Of a DNA stretch of 64,000 nt, positions 58,433-64,000 are shown in pieces. The notes under the pieces were generated by a model, which saw only the letters and a list, made by a program, of their open reading frames with translations, did not search any database and had not been told where the DNA came from. The number at the start of each line of letters is the position of its first letter. The first letter of the stretch is position 1. This DNA is from Orlajensenia sp001423545 (GTDB taxonomy: Bacteria; Actinomycetota; Actinomycetes; Actinomycetales; Microbacteriaceae): assembly GCA_001423545.1 (NCBI GenBank), contig LMOK01000003.1:744001-808000 (forward strand), given 5' to 3'. The translations under genes and the position numbers were made by a program.

Positions 58433-59586
58433 GATCCCAGCGAGTGCACGAGTTCGACCACGCGGGTGAGCACGTCGGGGTCGGTGTCGGGCGAGACGCC
58501 GTGGCCGAGGTTCACGACGTGGGCCGGCGCGCTCTGACCGCGGGACACGACGTCGCGCACGTGCGCCTCGAGCACGGGCCAGGGTGCGTAGAGCAGGGCG
58601 GGGTCGATGTTTCCCTGCAGCGGGACGGAGCCCCCGAGCCGGCGGTTGGCCTCGTCGAGCGGCACCCTGTAGTCCACGCCGACAACGTCGGCGCCGACAT
58701 CGCGCATGGCGGCGAGCAGCTCACCGGTGCCGACGCCGAAGTGCACGATCGGCACGGTGCGACGCTCGACCGACGGGTCGGCGCCCTCATCGTGCGGTCG
58801 AACCGAGTAGCTCATCCCGTGCACGTGCTTCAGCGCGCGAGCGGATGCCGGAGCCACGTGCTTCTCGTAGTCGGCCAGCGACAGCGCGCCGGCCCACGAA
58901 TCGAACAGCTGTGCCGCGCTGGCACCGGCCAGCACCTGCGCGCGCAGGAATCGGCCCGTGACGTCGGCGGTCCACTCCATGAGTGCACTCCATGCCGCGG
59001 GGTCGGCGTGCATGAGGGTGCGGGCGGCGAGGTGGTCCTTCGACGGACCGCCCTCGACGAGGTAGGCCGCGAGGGTGAACGGGGCGCCGGCGAAACCGAT
59101 CAGCGGGATGGAGCTGTTGCCGTCGCCGAGGGTGGAGAGGCCAGCGACGGTGAGCTTCACGGCCTCGGTGATGGGGGCGATCACGTCGTCGAGGCTCGCG
59201 GGATCGATCGACGTGAGGGCCGCGACCTGCGCCGACGTGCGCACGGCCTCGCCCATGACGGGCCCACGACCCGGCACGATCTCGACGTCGACGCCCACGA
59301 GCTTCAGCGGAACGACGATGTCGCTGAAGAAGATGCCGGCGTCGACCTTGTGGCGACGCACGGGCTGCAGGGTGATCTCGCTCGCGAGAGCCGGGTCGAG
59401 GCAGGCGTCGAGCATCTTGGTGCCCACGCGCAGCTCGCGGTACTCGGGAAGCGAACGACCCGCCTGGCGCATGAACCAGACCGGAGGAATGTCCTGTCGC
59501 ACGCCCTGATAGGCACGCACCAGTCGCGACTCGGTCGTGCGGCCACTGGACAGGGGGTGCTGCGACGGAAGACTCACGTGCTCCAT
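58429..59586 (-). CDS. hemE: Uroporphyrinogen decarboxylase
   Basis: Protein of 385 residues making coproporphyrinogen III. PPVWFMRQAGRSLPEYRELR contains the substrate-binding Arg/Gln residues, SDIVVPLKLVGVDVE the catalytic Asp, and FAGAPFTLAAYLVEGGPSKD and NLGHGVSPDTDPDVL further conserved motifs. First gene of hemE-cgoX. The start at 59586 lacks a strong ribosome-binding site or -10. Confidence 0.93.
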   Translation of the reverse strand: MEHVSLPSQHPLSSGRTTESRLVRAYQGVRQDIPPVWFMRQAGRSLPEYRELRVGTKMLDACLDPALASEITLQPVRRHKVDAGIFFSDIVVPLKLVGVDVEIVPGRGPVMGEAVRTSAQVAALTSIDPASLDDVIAPITEAVKLTVAGLSTLGDGNSSIPLIGFAGAPFTLAAYLVEGGPSKDHLAARTLMHADPAAWSALMEWTADVTGRFLRAQVLAGASAAQLFDSWAGALSLADYEKHVAPASARALKHVHGMSYSVRPHDEGADPSVERRTVPIVHFGVGTGELLAAMRDVGADVVGVDYRVPLDEANRRLGGSVPLQGNIDPALLYAPWPVLEAHVRDVVSRGQSAPAHVVNLGHGVSPDTDPDVLTRVVELVHSLGS

Positions 59587-59973
59587 TGTCTCATTCGCAC
59601 GCTGAGCACCTCCCCCGCTCACCGAGGGCACCTCTCCGCTCGATGAGGGCCGAGCGACGCGACCGCCCGAAGCACCCGAGCCGCTGCGCACCCCGAACGG
59701 GGCCGCGCCGTGGGCGCGACCCCGTCGTGCGCACCGCCCCTACGCGGGTTGCAGTGGAGACGGCAACGACGCCCGATCCGTGCGTGGGCAGCGGATGCGC
59801 GTCGAGTCGTCGGTGGGCATCCCGGCGAGCCGGGATGCTTGGGGTCATCCTAAGCACGCGCAGCGCGCGCACGCATGTCCCCATCCGCGTGACGTGACGA
59901 TCCGTTCCGCTGCCGGGCGAGCTCGGGGGCAGCCCCGCAGGAAGCACGCTCTCGAGCGATTACAATCGAACCC
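59587..59973. other. 387-bp gene-free region between hemE and hemA
   Basis: Divergent promoter region. It holds a half family A repeat near 59640-59680 (GAGGGCCGAGCGACGCGACC then GCCCGAAGCACCC), a perfect 10-bp hairpin GCATCCCGGC / GCCGGGATGC at 59817-59838 with a two-base loop, and the hemA -10 at 59961-59966. Long open frames here look like composition artefacts. Confidence 0.6.
59817..59838. repeat. Tight hairpin upstream of hemA
   Basis: GCATCCCGGC at 59817-59826 and GCCGGGATGC at 59829-59838 pair perfectly around GA. It lies about 135 bases before hemA and upstream of its likely promoter, so it is more likely a DNA site or a terminator than an mRNA leader. Confidence 0.45.
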
Positions 59974-61323
59974 GTGCTCATCTGTCTCTCCGCGAGTCAC
60001 AAGAACTCGAGCTTCGACCTGCTCGAGCGATTGAGCGTCGATGCCGAACAACTCGGACGCCGCATCGTCGGCTCCCATGACTCCCTCGGCGGTGCCGTCG
60101 TCGTCGCGACGTGCAACCGCTTCGAGGCGTACCTCGACCTCGACGAGCCCGAGGGAACCTCCCCCCTCGCGGCTGTCTCCGCGACCCTCGAGGCCGTGGC
60201 TGCGGAGAGCGGCGTGAGCAGCGAGACCCTCCGCGAATCGCTCGCGCTGACCCACGGGAACAGTGTCGCCGAGCATCTGTTCGCCGTCTCCGCCGGACTC
60301 GAGTCCGTCGTCGTCGGCGAGGGCGAGATCGCCGGCCAGGTTCGCCGGTCCCTCGAGCGTGCGCGCACCGTCGGCACCACGACCCCCGAGCTCGAGCGTC
60401 TGTTCCAGCGCGCGTCGCAGACGTCGCGCGGCATCAAGAACCGCACGGGCATCGGATCCGCCGGGCGCTCGCTCGTGCGTCTGGCCCTCGACCTCGCCGA
60501 GAGCCGCATCCCCGACTGGTCGACTCAGAAGGTTCTGCTCATCGGCACCGGCCGCTACGCCGGCGCCTCGCTCGCGAACCTCCGCGAGCGTGGGGTCACC
60601 GACGTGCAGGTGTACTCGCCGTCGGGCCGTGGCCGCAAGTTCGCAGCCAACCACGACCTGCCGGCCATCTCGGTGGCCGACTACCCCGCGGCTGCGGCAT
60701 CCGCCGACGTGATCGTGGCCTGCTCCGCCGTCGAGGCCTTCGTGCTCACGGCCGATGACGTGCGCACCGGCCGCGACGCCGTGCAGATGCTCGGCCGCGC
60801 CGTCGACTCCCCCGCCCGCCAGCTCGTCATCGACCTGGGCCTGCCCCGCAACATCGACCCGGCCGTCGGCGAGATCGACGGCATCTCGCTGCTCGACCTC
60901 GAGACCATCCGACTGCACGCCCCGCTCGACGAGCTGACGGCGACCGACGAGGCCCGCGCCATCGTCAGCAAGGCGGCCCGCAAGTTCGGCACGGTGAGCG
61001 AGGAGATCAACCTCGCTCCCGCCGTCGTGGCGCTGCGCACGCACGTGCTCGGCATCGTCGACGACGAGATCGCCCGCGCCCGCGCGCGCGGCGACGACTC
61101 CGCCGCCACCGAGCAGGCGCTGCGCCACCTCGCGGGCGTACTGCTGCACACCCCGATGGTGCGCTCACGCGAGTACGTGGCGCGGGGCGAACAGCGCACC
61201 TGGATCGACGGGGTCGAGGCGATCTTCGGTGTCGTTCCCGAGGTCGCGACCACCGCATCCGTCACCGCGGTCGACGACTCGGCTGCCGACGAGGACTCCG
61301 GATTCGGCCTCTCGGCCTCCTGA
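59974..61323 (+). CDS. hemA: Glutamyl-tRNA reductase
   Basis: Protein of 449 residues, the first committed heme step, reducing glutamyl-tRNA to glutamate-1-semialdehyde with NADPH. Cys47 in VVATCNRFEAY is the catalytic thiol; GEGEIAGQVRRSLERA and ASQTSRGIKNRTGIG follow, VLLIGTGRYAGASLANL is the Rossmann motif and DLGLPRNIDP is conserved. The C-terminal dimerisation helices end in an acidic tail. The GTG at 59974 is seven bases after TACAAT (59961-59966). Divergent from hemE. Confidence 0.93.
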   Translation: MLICLSASHKNSSFDLLERLSVDAEQLGRRIVGSHDSLGGAVVVATCNRFEAYLDLDEPEGTSPLAAVSATLEAVAAESGVSSETLRESLALTHGNSVAEHLFAVSAGLESVVVGEGEIAGQVRRSLERARTVGTTTPELERLFQRASQTSRGIKNRTGIGSAGRSLVRLALDLAESRIPDWSTQKVLLIGTGRYAGASLANLRERGVTDVQVYSPSGRGRKFAANHDLPAISVADYPAAAASADVIVACSAVEAFVLTADDVRTGRDAVQMLGRAVDSPARQLVIDLGLPRNIDPAVGEIDGISLLDLETIRLHAPLDELTATDEARAIVSKAARKFGTVSEEINLAPAVVALRTHVLGIVDDEIARARARGDDSAATEQALRHLAGVLLHTPMVRSREYVARGEQRTWIDGVEAIFGVVPEVATTASVTAVDDSAADEDSGFGLSAS

Positions 61324-61952
61324 TGGCGTCGCCCGCCCGAGCGCTGAAGCTGCCCTTCGACGTCGCAGCCTACGACGCAGCTCCGATCATCACCGAGCGG
61401 CTCGTGCTGCGCCCCCTCGGCGACTCCGATGTCGCCGACGTCTGGGAGTACCAGCGCCTCGACGAGGTGCTGCGCTTCATCCCCTGGCCGCGGCGCAGCG
61501 CGGAGGAGGGCGCCGAGCACACCCGCAAGCGCGCGGGCATGCGCACGATCTCGGCCGACGGCGACGCCGTCTTCTTCGCCTGCGTGCTTCCCGGCGAACC
61601 GTCGCTGTTCGGCGACGGTGATGGTCGCGTCATCGGCGACGTCATGCTGCGGCTCTCGGATGCCGGAAACGCCGACGTCGAGATCGGCTGGGTGTTCCAC
61701 CCCGACCACGCCGGGCGCGGCTTCGCCACCGAGGCGTCGGCAGCCGTCCTGGCGCTGGCCTTCACGGCGCTCGACGCGCACCGCGTGCACGCGCAGCTCG
61801 ACCCTCGCAACACCGCGTCGGCCGCCCTGTGCGGCCGACTCGGGATGCGGCACGAGGGCACCACGCGCGAGACCTTCTACGACAAGGGCGAGTGGTCGGA
61901 CTCGGCGTACTACGGGATCCTGCGCTCGGAGTTCGACGCGCGCGGTCGCTGA
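61323..61952 (+). CDS. GNAT acetyltransferase, RimJ-like
   Basis: Protein of 209 residues. ITERLVLRPLGDSDVADVWE begins the fold, IGWVFHPDHAGRGFATEASA is the acetyl-CoA pyrophosphate loop, and NTASAALCGRLGMRHEGTTR the conserved end, all as in RimJ/RimL-type enzymes. Target unknown. It overlaps the hemA stop by one base (TGATG), so it is coupled to hemA. Confidence 0.83.
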   Translation: MASPARALKLPFDVAAYDAAPIITERLVLRPLGDSDVADVWEYQRLDEVLRFIPWPRRSAEEGAEHTRKRAGMRTISADGDAVFFACVLPGEPSLFGDGDGRVIGDVMLRLSDAGNADVEIGWVFHPDHAGRGFATEASAAVLALAFTALDAHRVHAQLDPRNTASAALCGRLGMRHEGTTRETFYDKGEWSDSAYYGILRSEFDARGR

Positions 61953-62036
61953 AGCAGGGCGAGATCCGCAGGTCGACACGTGGTCACGGTGTCGCGTCGC
62001 GTTCTGCGGGTTGCCTTGGTCGGGGCTGCCGCCTTT

Positions 62037-62081
62037 CGCGTAGGTCGAGAAGGATCCACTGGATCCTTCTCGACCTACGCG
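62037..62081. terminator. 45-bp near-perfect palindrome at the convergent GNAT / glyS ends
   Basis: Two 22-bp arms (62037-62058, 62060-62081) are perfect complements around one base, with GGTCGAGAAGGATCC in the left arm. The right arm includes the glyS stop codon (62075-62077). It suits a bidirectional terminator but has no T-tract. Confidence 0.65.
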
Positions 62082-63460
62082 CCCTTGAGTCGCTCGGCCA
62101 GGAAGGCGTGCAGGCCGGCGAGCGGCACGCGCTCCTGCTGCATGGTGTCGCGGTCGCGCACGGTGACGGCCTGGTCCTCGAGCGAGTCGAAGTCGACCGT
62201 GACGCAGAACGGCGTGCCGATCTCGTCCTGGCGGCGGTAGCGGCGACCGATGGCGCCGGCGTCGTCGAAGTCGACGTTCCAGCTCTGGCGCAGCTCGGCC
62301 GCGAGAGAGCGGGCCATCGGCGACAGCGCCTCGTTGCGCGACAACGGCAGGATGGCGGCCTTGACCGGAGCCAGGCGCGGGTCGAGCTTCAGCACAGTGC
62401 GCTTGTCGACGCCGCCCTTCGCGTTCGGCACCTCCTCCTCGTGGTACGCGTCGACGAGGAACGCCATCAACGAGCGGGTGAGGCCAGCAGCGGGCTCGAT
62501 CACGTAGGGGATCCAGCGCTCGTTCTTGGTCTGGTCGAAGAACGAGAGGTCCTTGCCGGATGCCTCGGAGTGGGTGCGCAGGTCGAAGTCCGTGCGGTTG
62601 GCGATGCCCTCGAGCTCGCCGAACTCGCTGCCGGTGAAGCCGAAGCGGTACTCGATGTCGACGGTGCGCTTCGAGTAGTGGCTGAGCTTCTCCTTCGGGT
62701 GCTCGTAGAACCGCAGGTTCGCCGGGTCGATGCCGAGCCCGGTGTACCAGCTCATGCGCTGCTCCATCCAGTACTCCTGCCACTGCTCATCGGTGCCGGG
62801 CTCGACGAAGAACTCCATCTCCATCTGCTCGAACTCGCGGGTACGGAAGATGAAGTTTCCGGGGGTGATCTCGTTGCGGAAGCTCTTGCCGATCTGGCCG
62901 ATGCCGAACGGCGGCTTCTGGCGCGATGCCTGCAGCACGTTGGCGAAGTTCACGAAGATGCCCTGCGCGGTCTCGGGGCGCAGGTAGTGCAGGCCGGACT
63001 CGTCGTCGACGGGGCCCAAGTAGGTCTTGAGCAGGCCCGAGAAGGCGCGCGGCTCGGTCCAGGTGTGACGATTGCCGCAGTTGGGGCAGGCGATGTCGTC
63101 GAGGCCGTTCTCCGGAGCGCGGCCCTTCTTCTCCTCGAACTCCTCCTCGAGGTGATCGGCCCGGAAGCGCTTGTGGCAGTGCTGGCACTCGACGAGCGGG
63201 TCACTGAAGACCTCGACGTGTCCGGATGCCTCCCACACCTGCTTCGGCAGGATGACGCTGGAGTCCAGGCCCACGACGTCGTCGCGGCTCTGCACCATGT
63301 AGCGCCACCACTGCTTCTTGATGTTCTCCTTGAGCTCGGTGCCGAGGGGCCCGTAGTCCCACGCGGATCGCGACCCTCCGTAGATCTCGCCGGCCTGGAA
63401 GACGAACCCGCGATGGCGGGCGAGGGCGATGACGGCGTCGAGACGGCTGGGTGCGGCCAT
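62075..63460 (-). CDS. glyS: Glycyl-tRNA synthetase (class II, dimeric)
   Basis: Protein of 461 residues charging tRNA-Gly. SAWDYGPLGTELKENIKKQW, the zinc-binding CxxC pairs in ECQHCHKRF and CPNCGNRH, LRPETAQGIFVNF (motif 2 region), FRNEITPGNFIFRTREFEQM and the C-terminal anticodon-binding domain (LDPRLAPVKAAILPLSRNEA) identify the single-subunit alpha2 type. The ATG at 63460 is at the usual place before the catalytic domain; TTGGAG lies upstream. Confidence 0.93.
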   Translation of the reverse strand: MAAPSRLDAVIALARHRGFVFQAGEIYGGSRSAWDYGPLGTELKENIKKQWWRYMVQSRDDVVGLDSSVILPKQVWEASGHVEVFSDPLVECQHCHKRFRADHLEEEFEEKKGRAPENGLDDIACPNCGNRHTWTEPRAFSGLLKTYLGPVDDESGLHYLRPETAQGIFVNFANVLQASRQKPPFGIGQIGKSFRNEITPGNFIFRTREFEQMEMEFFVEPGTDEQWQEYWMEQRMSWYTGLGIDPANLRFYEHPKEKLSHYSKRTVDIEYRFGFTGSEFGELEGIANRTDFDLRTHSEASGKDLSFFDQTKNERWIPYVIEPAAGLTRSLMAFLVDAYHEEEVPNAKGGVDKRTVLKLDPRLAPVKAAILPLSRNEALSPMARSLAAELRQSWNVDFDDAGAIGRRYRRQDEIGTPFCVTVDFDSLEDQAVTVRDRDTMQQERVPLAGLHAFLAERLKGA

Positions 63461-63624
63461 GGTGGCTCCAATGGGGCGATGGGGGCGAGCGGGAACCGCG
63501 CGATCTCGAGGCGAAGCCCGTAAGCGCGGTGCCTCCAGTTTAGGGAGTGATCCTGAACCACGGGTGCGTGCCCGGGGTCGCGCGCGGGCGATGTGGCCGC
63601 GTCTCCCGCAGGTCACCGGCACGC

Positions 63625-63648
63625 GAGCGGGGAGGTGAGCGGGGAGGT
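63625..63648. repeat. 12-bp tandem repeat
   Basis: GAGCGGGGAGGT occurs twice in tandem (63625-63636, 63637-63648) between glyS and the VOC gene. Confidence 0.6.
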
Positions 63649-63687
63649 GAGCCGCCGGTTCGGAACGCCGCGTCCTACGCTCGAACC

Positions 63688-64000
63688 ATGACCGCTCGCA
63701 TCTCGAATGTCACCTTCCACGCCGCCGACCCCGGAGCTCTCGCCCGGTTCTGGAGCGGCGCCATGGGCTACCCCGAACGTGTGGGCTGGCCGGCCGAGGA
63801 GGTCGCCGAGTTGAAGGAGGCCGGGCTGTCCGACGACGACATCGCGGCCCGAGCCGAGGCGTGGGACGGCGATCCGACGCACCAACGCTTCTACTTCACC
63901 CGCTACGACCACCAGCGGCGGCAGCGGAACCGCGTGCACATCGACATCACCCCGTTCGACGACAGGCGCGCCACCCGCGAGGAGTTGGAGATCGAACGCG
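63688..64000 (+). CDS. VOC (glyoxalase-like) protein, N-terminal part
   Basis: The first 104 residues are present; the 3' end lies outside the window. ISNVTFHAADPGALARFWSG is the start of a glyoxalase/bleomycin-resistance-type betaalphabeta module, and RVHIDITPFDDRRA near the end holds the metal-binding His. TACGCT at 63676-63681 is six bases before the ATG. Actinobacterial relatives are mostly uncharacterised. Confidence 0.78.
   Translation, partial: MTARISNVTFHAADPGALARFWSGAMGYPERVGWPAEEVAELKEAGLSDDDIAARAEAWDGDPTHQRFYFTRYDHQRRQRNRVHIDITPFDDRRATREELEIER

Noticed and set aside
59591..59947. 118-codon minus-strand open frame in the hemE-hemA gap
   Set aside because: Arg/Gly-rich translation with no ribosome-binding site or domain; it crosses a hairpin and a half repeat.
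1..64000. tRNA or rRNA genes
   Set aside because: I scanned gene gaps for cloverleaf arms and found none.

Overview
The window is 64 kb of a very GC-rich actinobacterial chromosome. Gene content and style point to the family Microbacteriaceae (Actinobacteria): a coproporphyrin-dependent heme pathway, a RimK ATP-grasp protein paired with a retropepsin-like partner, DUF1707, DUF805 and actinobacterial holin-X proteins, frequent GTG starts, intergenic CTCGATACG / CTGGTCGAGTAG repeats, and a very frequent GGATGC/GCATCC word. The family is inferred; the genus cannot be read from the sequence. I found no tRNA, rRNA, CRISPR array, transposase or prophage.

Layout. 1-9.3 kb: carbon uptake and catabolism. 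This holds the end of a rhamnulokinase, an odd aegerolysin-like/cysteine-protease-like protein, a DUF1707 membrane protein, an L-lactate operon (GntR regulator plus LldD) with two operators, a GH3 beta-glucosidase divergent from a TetR regulator, and a POT peptide transporter. 9.3-19.3 kb: arginine and proline catabolism. DDAH-fold guanidino hydrolase and ornithine aminotransferase are divergent from an Lrp regulator, which is coupled to a YtrA-like GntR. PutA is divergent from a LysR regulator. The divergent rimK/rimB-like pair lies between them. 19.5-28.6 kb: envelope and miscellaneous genes, including a 906-residue secreted beta-helix-type protein, a META-repeat lipoprotein, a PYROXD2-like oxidoreductase, an alpha/beta hydrolase, an SRPBCC protein, an AI-2E/PerM transporter and a hotdog thioesterase. 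28.7-33.6 kb: the methylcitrate cycle (prpD, prpB, prpC) for propionate, interrupted by an oppositely oriented DUF559-type nuclease gene and three hairpin elements. 33.7-49 kb: HIBCH, LysE exporter, PEBP, TrhO, LssY-type membrane protein, SufS-like enzyme, DHA2 drug exporter with TetR, PEP-mutase-family enzyme, ABC exporter, DUF805, acrylyl-CoA-reductase-like enzyme and AlkZ-like glycosylase. 49.1-61.3 kb: heme. hemE-cgoX, then hemQ-hemH-hemC-hemD and hemB-hemL on the minus strand, with hemA divergent, supply every step from glutamyl-tRNA to heme b by the C5 and coproporphyrin routes. A three-gene envelope operon (YtxH-like, holin-X, DUF3618) sits inside. 61.3-64 kb: GNAT acetyltransferase, glycyl-tRNA synthetase and the start of a VOC protein.

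Two architectural themes recur. First, about twenty genes have a -10-like hexamer (mostly TANNNT) exactly six or seven bases before the start codon and usually no ribosome-binding site, so they look leaderless. Second, several families of palindromic repeats fill the intergenic gaps, abut stop codons, and in one case sit in frame inside a coding region (rocD).

The items I would look at first are the hairpin element inside rocD and its partner copy 120 bp away, the nuclease gene bracketed by related hairpins within the prp cluster, the aegerolysin-like/papain-like fusion at 624-1730, and the pervasive leaderless promoter geometry.
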